A DNA stretch of 64,000 nt from Nitrosomonas marina (GTDB lineage Bacteria; Pseudomonadota; Gammaproteobacteria; Burkholderiales; Nitrosomonadaceae), in the NCBI RefSeq assembly GCF_900110145.1, contig NZ_FOCP01000002.1, positions 1 through 64,000 on the forward strand, written 5' to 3'. The notes below the pieces were generated by a model. The model was not told the DNA's origin and did not search any database. It saw only the letters and a list, made by a program, of their open reading frames with translations. The first letter of the stretch is position 1. Each line of letters begins with the position of its first letter. Positions 19,110 to 27,292 of the stretch are shown piece after piece. The translations under genes and the position numbers were made by a program.

Positions 19110-20543
19110 TTAGTAACGATACATTTCAGGCTTGAATGGACCGTTCTTGTTCAATCCCAAATAAACAGCCTGCTCGTCAGTTAATTCTGTTAACTGAACC
19201 CCAAGCTTCTTCAAATGCAGTCGAGCAACTTTTTCATCGAGATGCTTAGGCAAGACATACACTTCTTTATTATATTGTTTTCCATTCGTCCAAAGCTCCA
19301 TTTGTGCGAGCACTTGATTGGTAAATGAATTTGACATAACAAAAGAAGGGTGTCCCGTACCGCACCCAAGATTTACCAGCCTTCCTTGAGCCAGTACAAT
19401 GATTCTGCGCCCTGTTGGAAAAATCACATGATCCACTTGCGGCTTGATGTTTTCCCATTGATATTTTTGGACAGAAGCTATATCAATCTCGGAATCAAAG
19501 TGCCCGATATTGCAAACAATAGCCTGATCCTTCATTTTCAGCATATGATCGTGAGATATGACTCTCACATTACCTGTTGCTGTTACAAAAATATCAGCCT
19601 TATCACAGGCATCCTCCATAGTCACTATCCGGAAACCTTCCATTGCTGCCTGTAATGCACAAATTGGATCTATTTCAGAAACCCAAACGGTAGCACCTAG
19701 TCCACGTAGAGATTGGGCACATCCTTTACCAACATCTCCATAACCACATACCAAGGCTATCTTTCCAGCAATCATGACGTCAGTAGCACGCTTGATACCA
19801 TCAACCAGTGACTCTCTACACCCATAAAGATTGTCAAATTTTGATTTCGTGACAGAATCATTTACGTTGAATGCAGGGAATGGAAGCTCTCCGTTCTTTT
19901 GCATTTCATACAACCTGTGTACACCTGTGGTTGTCTCTTCTGTAACACCATTGATACTCTCCAGTTTCCTGGAATACCAATTTGGGTCAACTGCCAGTTT
20001 ATTTTTGATCGATGCGAACAATGCCTCTTCTTCTTCATTCGACGGATTAGCAATAACAGAAATATCGTTCTCTGCCTTGCTTCCAAGTATAAGTAGTAAA
20101 GTAGCATCGCCACCATCGTCCAGAATCATATTTGCATTCTGCGACTGATCTGCAGATTTCCATTCAAAAATCTGATGTGCATAATCCCAGTACTCTTCAA
20201 GAGATTCTCCCTTATAAGCAAATACCGGTATACCTTGAGCTGCGATCGCTGCAGCAGCGTGATCCTGAGTTGAAAAAATATTACAAGAAGCCCAGCGTAC
20301 TTCAGCACCCAGCGCAACCAGTGTTTCAATTAACACTGCTGTTTGGATGGTCATGTGCAGAGATCCGGCAATACGCGCCCCGGCTAATGGTTTCTGTTCT
20401 GCATATTCTTCACGAACTGCCATCAAACCGGGCATTTCTGTTTCAGCAATTGCAATTTCTTTTCGTCCCCATTCGGCCAAGGCTATATCTGCTATTTTAT
20501 AATCTGTAAAATTACTTCCGTTTGGATTAAGCACAGCGTTCAT
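19110..20543 (-). CDS. ahcY: S-adenosylhomocysteine hydrolase
   Basis: A 477-residue NAD-dependent enzyme that splits S-adenosylhomocysteine into adenosine and homocysteine. It shows [18 protein letters not shown], the Rossmann motif [12 protein letters not shown], the [10 protein letters not shown] stretch and the C-terminal FKPEMYRY ending typical of the family. The ATG at 20543 is chosen because it has a strong TAGGAGA ribosome binding site 5-6 bp upstream. A longer frame opens with GTG at 20591, but that codon lies inside the SAH riboswitch. The gene is controlled by that riboswitch, so expression should rise when its substrate accumulates. Confidence 0.97.
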   Translation of the reverse strand: MNAVLNPNGSNFTDYKIADIALAEWGRKEIAIAETEMPGLMAVREEYAEQKPLAGARIAGSLHMTIQTAVLIETLVALGAEVRWASCNIFSTQDHAAAAIAAQGIPVFAYKGESLEEYWDYAHQIFEWKSADQSQNANMILDDGGDATLLLILGSKAENDISVIANPSNEEEEALFASIKNKLAVDPNWYSRKLESINGVTEETTTGVHRLYEMQKNGELPFPAFNVNDSVTKSKFDNLYGCRESLVDGIKRATDVMIAGKIALVCGYGDVGKGCAQSLRGLGATVWVSEIDPICALQAAMEGFRIVTMEDACDKADIFVTATGNVRVISHDHMLKMKDQAIVCNIGHFDSEIDIASVQKYQWENIKPQVDHVIFPTGRRIIVLAQGRLVNLGCGTGHPSFVMSNSFTNQVLAQMELWTNGKQYNKEVYVLPKHLDEKVARLHLKKLGVQLTELTDEQAVYLGLNKNGPFKPEMYRY

Positions 20544-20566
20544 AGTCTTTCTCCTATAACATCGAA

Positions 20567-20635
20567 CGAGCGCCGTTTTATTGATATCCACAAGCTGAGC
20601 CTCACGGAATAATTTCCGCTGCAGCGCCCCTCAGC
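20567..20635 (-). promoter_or_regulatory. SAH (S-adenosylhomocysteine) riboswitch
   Basis: On the minus strand the 69-nt element reads GCTGAGGGGCGCTGC at the 5' side, then a CGGAA-ATTA-TTCCG hairpin, GTGAGGCTCAGC, a short loop, and AACGGCGCTCG at the 3' side. P1 pairs GCTGAG with CTCAGC perfectly; P2 is the CGGAA/TTCCG stem; the pseudoknot pairs GCGCTG with CGGCGC. These are the conserved positions of the SAH riboswitch class found upstream of ahcY in beta- and gammaproteobacteria, which turns expression on when bound. It ends 24 nt before the ahcY ATG and begins 40 nt after the metK stop. Confidence 0.93.
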
Positions 20636-20674
20636 GTTGTGAACCAAATAACTAATTAAAAATGAAGTGTGTGT

Positions 20675-21838
20675 TTAGATACCTGCTTCAGCACGCAGAA
20701 GTTCAGCTTTATCTGTTGCTTCCCAGGAAAATTCAGGTTCTTCACGCCCAAAATGCCCATATGCAGCTGTTTTGGAATATATCGGGCGTAGCAAGTCTAA
20801 TGTATGGATGATTGCACGTGGCCGTAAATCAAAGTGCTTTTCAATCAGTTGAATAATTTTAGTATCTGGAATTCTTCCCGTTCCAAAGGTATTAACCATT
20901 AAAGAAACAGGTTTTGCCACACCAATTGCATACGCAACCTGCACTTCACACTGACCTGCAAGGCCTGCTGCCACAATATTTTTGGCTACATAACGCCCTG
21001 CATAAGTCGCAGAACGATCAACTTTCGAAGGATCCTTGCCGGAAAATGCTCCGCCTCCGTGGCGCGCCATACCGCCATAAGTATCAACAATAATTTTGCG
21101 TCCTGTCAACCCGCAATCCCCCATTGGGCCACCGACAACAAAACGACCGGTCGGATTGACCAGATATTGGGTTTGATTACTCAGCATTTCTTGTGGCAGA
21201 ACAGGTTTGATTATTTCCTCTACTACGGCCTCTGTTAGGACATCATGGGAAATATCAGGGCTATGCTGAGTAGAAATAACTACCGTTTCGATATATTTCG
21301 GCTTGCCATTCTCATATCTGACAGATACCTGGGATTTTGCATCGGGGCGAAGCCAAGATAATTTTCCGTTTTTTCGCAAAACTGACTGCCGTTCAACCAA
21401 ACGATGCGCATAGTAAATGGGCATAGGCATCTGTTGCGGCGTTTCATCACAGGCATAACCAAACATCAACCCCTGGTCACCCGCACCTTGGTCCATCTCC
21501 TCTTCTTTTGTTCGATTTACACCTTGTGCAATGTCGGGAGACTGCTTATTAAACGCCGTTAATACCGCACACGTCGTTGAATCAAACCCTATATCCGAAC
21601 TGGTATATCCTATATTTCGAACTGTCTCACGTGCTATGACATTATAATCTATTGTTGCATTTGTGGTTATTTCACCGGACAAAACAATTAATCCGGTGCT
21701 GCACAATGTTTCACACGCCACTCTTGCATTGACGTCCTGCTCTAAAATTGCATCAAGCACAGCATCTGATATCTGATCGGAAACTTTATCCGGATGACCT
21801 TCTGATACCGACTCGGATGTAAAAAGATAATCGCTCAT
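20675..21838 (-). CDS. metK: S-adenosylmethionine synthetase
   Basis: A 387-residue enzyme that forms SAM from methionine and ATP. The family signatures are intact: [18 protein letters not shown] near the N terminus, [15 protein letters not shown], and the P-loop-like [23 protein letters not shown] motif (here [19 protein letters not shown]). Length is typical. It is the first gene of the metK-ahcY-metF series on this strand. I see no recognisable SAM riboswitch in its leader. Confidence 0.97.
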   Translation of the reverse strand: MSDYLFTSESVSEGHPDKVSDQISDAVLDAILEQDVNARVACETLCSTGLIVLSGEITTNATIDYNVIARETVRNIGYTSSDIGFDSTTCAVLTAFNKQSPDIAQGVNRTKEEEMDQGAGDQGLMFGYACDETPQQMPMPIYYAHRLVERQSVLRKNGKLSWLRPDAKSQVSVRYENGKPKYIETVVISTQHSPDISHDVLTEAVVEEIIKPVLPQEMLSNQTQYLVNPTGRFVVGGPMGDCGLTGRKIIVDTYGGMARHGGGAFSGKDPSKVDRSATYAGRYVAKNIVAAGLAGQCEVQVAYAIGVAKPVSLMVNTFGTGRIPDTKIIQLIEKHFDLRPRAIIHTLDLLRPIYSKTAAYGHFGREEPEFSWEATDKAELLRAEAGI

Positions 21839-22301
21839 GATCTACCTTATTTATTTATAAAATTTTTAAATAATACCAAATTATCCGTATCTTATAAACC
21901 CCGAACCTGAATCACAAAGTAGTCATGCCATTTTTTTGTCTTTAAAACCAATAGCATTCTATATCTTTTGGCCACCTTGAATTTAGTGTGGCACTATCAG
22001 CATCTCATAGAACAAAAATCGATTTCTGACAGTTCTACAATCGTTACCTTTGCGATAAAGTAAGCACGGAAATTCTGAGATGTTGTGGAAGCAAAAAACT
22101 ATGGATATGCCCTGAAAAAAATCTTGTTACAGGGATTTTTATCCAAACATATCTATCTGAAAATATTGCTGAATTCTGGTGACTGAAGCTTTGCCGGAGG
22201 AATAGAGGAAAAGTTTAAAACGACAATTGCTGTTTTATGAAAAATTGAGGAAATAGTTTTTTTATTGCTTTACTGCAATATTGCTTTACTGCAATCCAGC
22301 T
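21839..22301. other. metK leader / flgN downstream region
   Basis: 463 AT-rich bp between metK and flgN, both on the minus strand. I see no gene, no SAM riboswitch pattern and no strong terminator. A 16-bp perfect tandem duplication lies at 22264-22295. Confidence 0.5.
22264..22295. repeat. Two perfect tandem copies of a 16-bp unit
   Basis: ATTGCTTTACTGCAAT occurs at 22264-22279 and again at 22280-22295. The unit has inverted ends (ATTGC/GCAAT), so each copy can form a short hairpin. It lies 7 bp after the flgN stop. Confidence 0.85.
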
Positions 22302-22751
22302 TCAAACAAAAACCTGCCCTTTGGGGCCATATAAAGAGATATTTCCAGCTGCGCTTTGCAATGAGAGATGAGCACGTTGAGCGTGCTGCAATCGGGTAGA
22401 AATCACTTTTCCGTTTGTCTGGTTAATCTGCTGAGCGGACTTCGCTAGTTCTATCAATTGAAACCAGCTTGCTGTTAACTCTTTTTTTGGCTGTTTTGCC
22501 AACCATGACTGCATTCCGCTCTTGTCGGGTGAACAACCCGAAATTGATAAATATCGTAACCGCTGGTCAGATAAATCTTCAAGTTTTTCTGCCAAGCGGG
22601 ATTTATCAGAAACCAGCATGTCTAGTTCATCTATCCGCCCTTGAATCAACGCATCTTCTTCTTTTTTTAGTACTTCTATAAAATTTTTAACTGTACAAAT
22701 CTCACTATCAATAATAGCTGCGAAACCCTCAAGGCTTTGTAAGTCATTCAT
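22302..22751 (-). CDS. flgN: Flagellar export chaperone FlgN
   Basis: A 149-residue, mostly helical protein. The N-terminal part (FAAIIDSEICTVKNFIEVLKKEEDALIQGRIDELDMLV) is the typical FlgN coiled helix, which chaperones hook-filament junction proteins FlgK and FlgL. The region LSDQRLRYL follows and the C terminus is less conserved, as usual. It overlaps the flgM stop by one base (TAATG), the common flgM-flgN pairing, which supports the call despite weak motif content. Confidence 0.85.
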   Translation of the reverse strand: MNDLQSLEGFAAIIDSEICTVKNFIEVLKKEEDALIQGRIDELDMLVSDKSRLAEKLEDLSDQRLRYLSISGCSPDKSGMQSWLAKQPKKELTASWFQLIELAKSAQQINQTNGKVISTRLQHAQRAHLSLQSAAGNISLYGPKGQVFV

Positions 22752-23065
22752 TAAGAGCGGCCTTCTTTAGTGTTTATCAATTCTTTCACAGTTTCGAGCA
22801 AACGATCCGCAACCACATCGGGATTGACTTTAAAAGTCCCTTCACTAATCGCCGACTTTATCTCTTGGACACGAGACATATCAACTACACCGTCATTGTT
22901 GGATATGCGTTCCGACGATTTCAAATTTATCGCTTGTGCGCTGATGTGAACTGCATTATTTGTATCTTCAGGATTAATGCCAGAAGCAGAGGCATTTTCT
23001 GGTCGTTTCTTGCCATCTCCTCCTGAAACATTCGTTACTGAATGTATAGAATTGTCGATTTTCAA
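22751..23065 (-). CDS. flgM: Anti-sigma-28 factor FlgM (TTG start)
   Basis: About 104 residues. The N terminus LKIDNSIHSV (Met at the TTG) matches the usual FlgM start MKIDNSI. The C-terminal half (MSRVQEIKSAISEGTFKVNPDVVADRLLETVKELI) is the sigma-28-binding region. I start it at the TTG at 23065, with an AGGGA ribosome binding site 7 bp upstream. Longer starts at 23104 and 23140 would lie in or upstream of a sigma-28 promoter. FlgM holds FliA (encoded 3.5 kb away) until the hook is finished and FlgM is exported. flgN follows in the same transcript. Confidence 0.88.
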   Translation of the reverse strand: MKIDNSIHSVTNVSGGDGKKRPENASASGINPEDTNNAVHISAQAINLKSSERISNNDGVVDMSRVQEIKSAISEGTFKVNPDVVADRLLETVKELINTKEGRS

Positions 23066-23100
23066 TTTGGATTCCCTATCAATTATTTTAGTTAAATGTC

Positions 23101-23127
23101 TCATCGACACTCTGAAAAAAAACTTTA
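23101..23127 (-). promoter_or_regulatory. Sigma-28 (FliA) promoter of flgM-flgN
   Basis: On the minus strand TAAAGTTT (23127-23120), exactly 11 bp, then GTCGATGA (23108-23101), against the consensus TAAAGTTT-N11-GCCGATAA: 8/8 and 6/8 matches with ideal spacing. Transcription would begin about 30 nt before the TTG start of flgM, leaving room for the AGGGA site only. Confidence 0.85.
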
Positions 23128-23426
23128 GCCAGAATAACAATGATATTGAACGTTTAATTTTCCACTTTCAATAAAATTTTGTGAGCATGTGTTAGCTCAG
23201 ATACTAACGTTGAGATAAAGCTAATGCAAGGAAAAACCAAAATTCATTCTGATTTTGAATGCAAATTATCTGAAAACATACGTTTATTACCAATGGTTGT
23301 TGACAATTTTTTTAACTGATTCAATTTTTATTCGTATAGTCCGTTAAATCTCACTACTTTTCGTGTTTTTTTACATCCAAGACGCTTAATTGGCATTTTG
23401 TTCATATTTAACAAAAAGGAACTAAG
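23128..23426. other. Divergent region flgM / lemA
   Basis: About 300 bp upstream of lemA. It contains TTGACA at 23300-23305 pointing to lemA, without a convincing TATAAT at 16-18 bp, and a good AAAGGAA ribosome binding site just before the lemA ATG. No gene seen. Confidence 0.45.
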
Positions 23427-23999
23427 ATGGACTATTCCACGATAATAATACTGATTGTTTTAAGTCTGATATTGGTCTATATAATTTTGATTTATAACAA
23501 TCTGGTTCAGCTAAAGCATAATGTCTCCAAGGCCTGGTCCAATATTGACGTATTGCTTAAACAACGACACGATGAACTTCCCAAACTTGTTGAAACATGT
23601 AAGCAGTATATGGGATATGAGAAAAGTGCATTGGAAGCCATTATTGAGGCACGTTCCGCTGTTTCTCATGCGCAACAAGACTCGGACATCAAGGCACTAG
23701 GCGTAGCGGAAACACAATTACGCTTGGGTCTGGGAAATCTATTTGCCCTGGCAGAATCCTATCCAGAACTTAAAGCCAATCAATCATTTCAACACTTACA
23801 AACCCGTATCACGGGACTGGAACATGATATAGCCGACCGTCGTGAATTTTATAACGAGTCTACAAATATCAACAATATACGTATTGAACAGTTTCCTGAT
23901 GTATTGATTGCAAAAATCTTTGGATTTAAACCATTTGATTTACTGGAGTTTTCCGAATCCGACAAGGCAGATGTGAACGTAAGCCTGTTATTCCAATGA
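23427..23999 (+). CDS. lemA: LemA family protein
   Basis: A 190-residue protein with an N-terminal membrane anchor (residues 5-24) and a helical body. The family core YNNLVQLKHNVSKAWSNIDVLLKQRHDELPKLVETCKQYM is unmistakable. The later block LFALAESYPELKANQSFQHLQ, then DIADRREFYNES, is also conserved. LemA proteins form a helical bundle on the periplasmic side; their biochemical role is unknown. It overlaps the GIDE-domain gene by 4 bp (ATGA), so the two are likely a functional unit. The pair sits divergently between flgM and motD. Confidence 0.93.
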   Translation: MDYSTIIILIVLSLILVYIILIYNNLVQLKHNVSKAWSNIDVLLKQRHDELPKLVETCKQYMGYEKSALEAIIEARSAVSHAQQDSDIKALGVAETQLRLGLGNLFALAESYPELKANQSFQHLQTRITGLEHDIADRREFYNESTNINNIRIEQFPDVLIAKIFGFKPFDLLEFSESDKADVNVSLLFQ

Positions 24000-24931
24000 T
24001 ATCGATCGAAAGTAATGCATTATTAAACGAAGACAACCAGCTTTTTTTGCTGTTTGCCTTCACACTAATGGCACTTGTTTGCTTCTGGCTGTTTTTTTAT
24101 TACCTCAAGCGCGCACGACTCATTGAAGATACGCCAACTTCAAAAATTCGGTCTGCCGCCCAAGGCTATGTTGAAATTATGGGTTCAGTATCAATGGTCA
24201 GCAACCAAATGCTTTCTGCGCCCCTTTCAGGTACTACGTGCGTCTGGTTTACATATAAAATACAGCAATATCGACGCACAGGTAAAAGCAGCCACTGGTC
24301 GACAATTGAAGAAAAAACGAGTACTGAGCAATTTCTTATTAAAGATGATACCGGGACCTGTGTAATTGATCCCGAAGGCGCAGAAGTTCAAACGACTTAC
24401 TCGCGTACCTGGTATGGCCATACAAAAAAACCATCCCGGGCAAATAAATCAAACAATTTTTTCAATATAATCATCGGCAAGCGCTATCGTTACATAGAAA
24501 GAATCATACAGGCTGACGATATTCTTTATGCACTCGGTGATTTCAAGACAAAGGGCGGGGGGCGTAATGTACCAGGTATCCACCAGATGACTGGTACAGT
24601 AATTCGTGAATGGAGACACAATTACAAGCAAATTTTAAAGCATTTCGATCGAGATAAAAACGGAACGATAGACATGAACGAATGGGAAGAAGTAAGAGCA
24701 GCCGCCCGTCATGAAGCTGAAAAACGCAGGCAAGAGTTATCGCGGCTCCCAACGGTTTATTCACTCGGGAATACAACAAAGAAACAACAACCGTTTATCC
24801 TCTCAACTTTCGGTCAACAAAAACTGGTCAAAAAATATCGCCAGTTTGCAATTCTCAGTCTGATAGGTCTTTCCGTATTCACCATACTTGCCTTCACACA
24901 GTATACAGACACGCAGGCTATTTATTTATAG
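23996..24931 (+). CDS. GIDE-domain membrane protein with an EF-hand
   Basis: A 311-residue protein with a membrane helix at each end (about 17-37 and 285-306). The middle resembles the GIDE domain shared with eukaryotic MULAN ligases (SAAQGYVEIMGSV, APLSGTTCVWFTYKIQ, and later ERIIQADDILYALGDF); the RING part is absent, so no ligase activity is implied. Residues 218-230 (DRDKNGTIDMNEW) form a canonical EF-hand loop with Asp1, Asp3, Asn5, Asp9 and Glu12 as Ca2+ ligands. A charged helix with many Glu, Arg and Lys follows. It is coupled to lemA by a 4-bp overlap. Confidence 0.88.
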   Translation: MISIESNALLNEDNQLFLLFAFTLMALVCFWLFFYYLKRARLIEDTPTSKIRSAAQGYVEIMGSVSMVSNQMLSAPLSGTTCVWFTYKIQQYRRTGKSSHWSTIEEKTSTEQFLIKDDTGTCVIDPEGAEVQTTYSRTWYGHTKKPSRANKSNNFFNIIIGKRYRYIERIIQADDILYALGDFKTKGGGRNVPGIHQMTGTVIREWRHNYKQILKHFDRDKNGTIDMNEWEEVRAAARHEAEKRRQELSRLPTVYSLGNTTKKQQPFILSTFGQQKLVKKYRQFAILSLIGLSVFTILAFTQYTDTQAIYL

Positions 24932-24940
24932 AATATATGA

Positions 24941-25738
24941 CTAATCCAGACTGACAGGAATTTCTGTCTCTTTTTCCGATTCGTTTGACAAGATCATTAC
25001 AGCCACCCGCCGATTGCGCATTCTACCTTCGATGGTGTCATTAGTGTCTACTGGCCTGTTCTCTCCATAACCAATTGCCGTTAATCGTTGTCCTTCCAAA
25101 CCACTGTCTATAAATAATCGAATAACGCTGCTTGCTCGTGCAGTTGATAATTCCCAATTGGATGGAAAAAATACATTGTGAATCGGCAGATTATCTGTAT
25201 GTCCTTCAACCTGAATTTCATGATCGTGGTTTTTTAACACTTGCGCCACTGCCTGTAACGTATCAATTGAATCATCCGATAATTGTGCTTCTCCAGGAGA
25301 AAAAAGTACGCTGGCATTAATTTCTACTGTAATACCCAGATTGCTCTGTGTAACTCTGACTTTCCCATTATCAACCAACGACGCCAGCACCTTCAGCACA
25401 TCTTTCGCCATGGACTGCATTACTTCCTGCTTTTTACTGCGCTGAAACTTTTTTTCTTCAATAATCTTAATAAGACTTTCTTGCTGCATCTCTTTTTTTA
25501 TCAGTAAAGGCGCCTGAGATTGCTGTGTTGGTTCAGGCTTGACTACTGGATTTTTAAAAGCATTTACTAATGACCCGCTCAGCACTTTATATTTGCCTTC
25601 ATTGATGGAGGAAACCGCGTACATAACCACAAAAAAGGCAAATAACAGGGTAATAAAATCAGCATACGAAACCAGCCAGCGTTCATGATTCTCATGAACT
25701 TCTTCATTTGAGCAGAATCTTTTTCTAGCCATATTCAT
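24941..25738 (-). CDS. motD: Flagellar motor stator protein MotD (MotB-like)
   Basis: A 265-residue inner-membrane protein. WLVSYADFITLLFAFFVVMYAVSSI (about 21-45) is the single transmembrane helix with the proton-binding Asp of MotB-type stators. The C-terminal OmpA-like peptidoglycan-binding domain shows VEGHTDNLPI and SNWELSTARASSV...AIGYGENRPV. Together with MotC it forms the ion channel that drives the rotor. The order fliA-motC-motD matches the MotCD set of Pseudomonas and many betaproteobacteria. It lies 32 bp after motC and is convergent with the GIDE gene (9-bp gap). Confidence 0.93.
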   Translation of the reverse strand: MNMARKRFCSNEEVHENHERWLVSYADFITLLFAFFVVMYAVSSINEGKYKVLSGSLVNAFKNPVVKPEPTQQSQAPLLIKKEMQQESLIKIIEEKKFQRSKKQEVMQSMAKDVLKVLASLVDNGKVRVTQSNLGITVEINASVLFSPGEAQLSDDSIDTLQAVAQVLKNHDHEIQVEGHTDNLPIHNVFFPSNWELSTARASSVIRLFIDSGLEGQRLTAIGYGENRPVDTNDTIEGRMRNRRVAVMILSNESEKETEIPVSLD

Positions 25739-25770
25739 TTATCGATGTTAATCAACTTAAAGCCGCAAGT

Positions 25771-26535
25771 TTACTTTTCCACACAATAACTCATCAGGCG
25801 ATTCTCTATTAACCGCGGATTTTCACCATGCGCTATGCCAACTAATCCGTCGATCAACATTTCACGAAAAACCAGTTGCTCATTGATAATGCTTTTCAGT
25901 TTGTTCGCTATCGGCAGAAAAAACAAATTTGCCAGGCCGACACCGTAAATTGTGGCGACAAATGCAACAGCAATCCCGCTACCCAAAAGACTGGGTTCAG
26001 TCAGGTTCTCCATGACATGTATCAAACCGAGAACTGCACCAAGAATACCGATGGTCGGAGCATAACCACCGGCTGCTTCCCAAATTCTTGCAGACTGACG
26101 CTGAAATGAAACTTCAGCTTCAACCTCTATTTCCAGTATTTCACGCAGTTTTTCAGCTTTGCTTCCATCTGCCAGCAGCAACAACCCCTTTTTTGTCAAG
26201 GGATCAGTCGCAGATTCTGCATGTCTTTCAAGAACAAGCAGGCCCTCTTTGCGTGAAAGATACGACCAACCGACAACTTGTTTGATTAGGATCTGAGTCG
26301 GTCTTTTCGGCGGGAAAAAAATCCATTTAGCCATTTTGACGCCATTAATTAACACTTTTACCGGGCTTTGCAAAAGAACAGCACCGACAGTACCGCCCAC
26401 GACAATAAAAAAAGCCGCGAACTGCAATAATGCACCCAGATGGCCGCCTTCGAGCATCTGTCCGCCCATAATTGCCGCTAATGCCAGAGCAATTCCGGCA
26501 ATACTGCTTACGTCTATCTTAGTTTTATTACTCAT
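25771..26535 (-). CDS. motC: Flagellar motor stator protein MotC (MotA-like)
   Basis: About 254 residues with four membrane helices. The family blocks are MGGQMLEGGHLGALLQFAAFFIVVGGTVGAVLL and, in the C half, YAPTIGILGAVLGLIHVMENL and VAFVATIYGVGLANLFFLPIA. The charged cytoplasmic loop contacts the rotor FliG. I use the second of two adjacent ATGs (26535), which has a GGGA ribosome binding site at good spacing. The open frame runs 99 bp further upstream into the fliA end, which has no supporting signal. The gene begins about 40 bp after the fliA stop. Confidence 0.92.
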   Translation of the reverse strand: MSNKTKIDVSSIAGIALALAAIMGGQMLEGGHLGALLQFAAFFIVVGGTVGAVLLQSPVKVLINGVKMAKWIFFPPKRPTQILIKQVVGWSYLSRKEGLLVLERHAESATDPLTKKGLLLLADGSKAEKLREILEIEVEAEVSFQRQSARIWEAAGGYAPTIGILGAVLGLIHVMENLTEPSLLGSGIAVAFVATIYGVGLANLFFLPIANKLKSIINEQLVFREMLIDGLVGIAHGENPRLIENRLMSYCVEK

Positions 26536-26576
26536 CATTTGTCCCGAAACCACCTGTGAATAATATGTTTCAGGCG

Positions 26577-27287
26577 TTAAAGATTTCTCATGCGGCTTCG
26601 CAATCTTGCTATGGCCTGTGTATGCAGTTGACATACACGTGATTCACTCACCCCCAGGACCTCTCCAATTTCACGCAAGTTCATCTCCTGTTCATAGTGC
26701 ATACCCATAACCATTTTCTCACGTGGCGGCAGATTCTCTATTGCCTGTACCAACAGCGTTCGCAGATTTTCATCGACAAGTGTTTCCAACGGATTGCTCT
26801 TATCATCCGCAAGTAATCGATCCAAGAATGGTTCTTCATCATCCTGCTGGAAATCTTCGTAATATATCAACTGTGCACCCCGAGCGCTTTGGAGTGTCGA
26901 ATGATATTCATCCAGCGAGATATTTAATTCTTCGGCAAGGTCCTGTTCACTGGGAACACTGCCGTTTCGTTGTTCCAGGGCGTTCACTGCGGCTTCAATT
27001 TGTCGCATTTTTTTTCGCACACTGCGCGGCAGCCAATCAGCATCACGCAATTCATCCAGAATTGACCCGCGAATCCGTTGTGCGGCATAACTCTCAAACT
27101 GTCGTCCGTAAGACCCTTCGTAGCGATTAATTGCATCCAGAAGACCTATCATTCCAGCTTGAATCAGATCATCCACCTGAACGCTGGCCGGAAGTTTAGC
27201 CATCATGTGATAAGCGATACGCTTAACCAAAGGTGAAAATTCACCAACAAAATCTTCCTTACTTTTAATTCCAGTCGCTGTATACAT
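26577..27287 (-). CDS. fliA: RNA polymerase sigma-28 factor FliA
   Basis: A 236-residue flagellar sigma factor. Region 2 is LVKRIAYHMMAKLPASVQVDDLIQAGMIGLLDAINRY, with the -10-recognition part FESYAAQRIRGSILDELRDADWLPRS. Region 4 is ENLPPREKMVMGMHYEQEMNLREIGEVLGVSESRVCQLH, a helix-turn-helix. It should transcribe flgM-flgN from the sigma-28 promoter found in this window. I use the ATG at 27287; a TTG at 27296 that overlaps the flhG stop is an alternative. It follows flhG directly, the usual flhF-flhG-fliA order. Confidence 0.95.
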   Translation of the reverse strand: MYTATGIKSKEDFVGEFSPLVKRIAYHMMAKLPASVQVDDLIQAGMIGLLDAINRYEGSYGRQFESYAAQRIRGSILDELRDADWLPRSVRKKMRQIEAAVNALEQRNGSVPSEQDLAEELNISLDEYHSTLQSARGAQLIYYEDFQQDDEEPFLDRLLADDKSNPLETLVDENLRTLLVQAIENLPPREKMVMGMHYEQEMNLREIGEVLGVSESRVCQLHTQAIARLRSRMRNL

Positions 27288-27292
27288 ATTTA

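Noticed and set aside
20544..20591. GTG at 20591 as ahcY start
   Set aside because: It lies within the SAH riboswitch and lacks a ribosome binding site; the ATG at 20543 has TAGGAGA and gives the usual N terminus.
21839..22301. SAM riboswitch upstream of metK
   Set aside because: No conserved pattern of any SAM riboswitch class that I know could be found in the leader.
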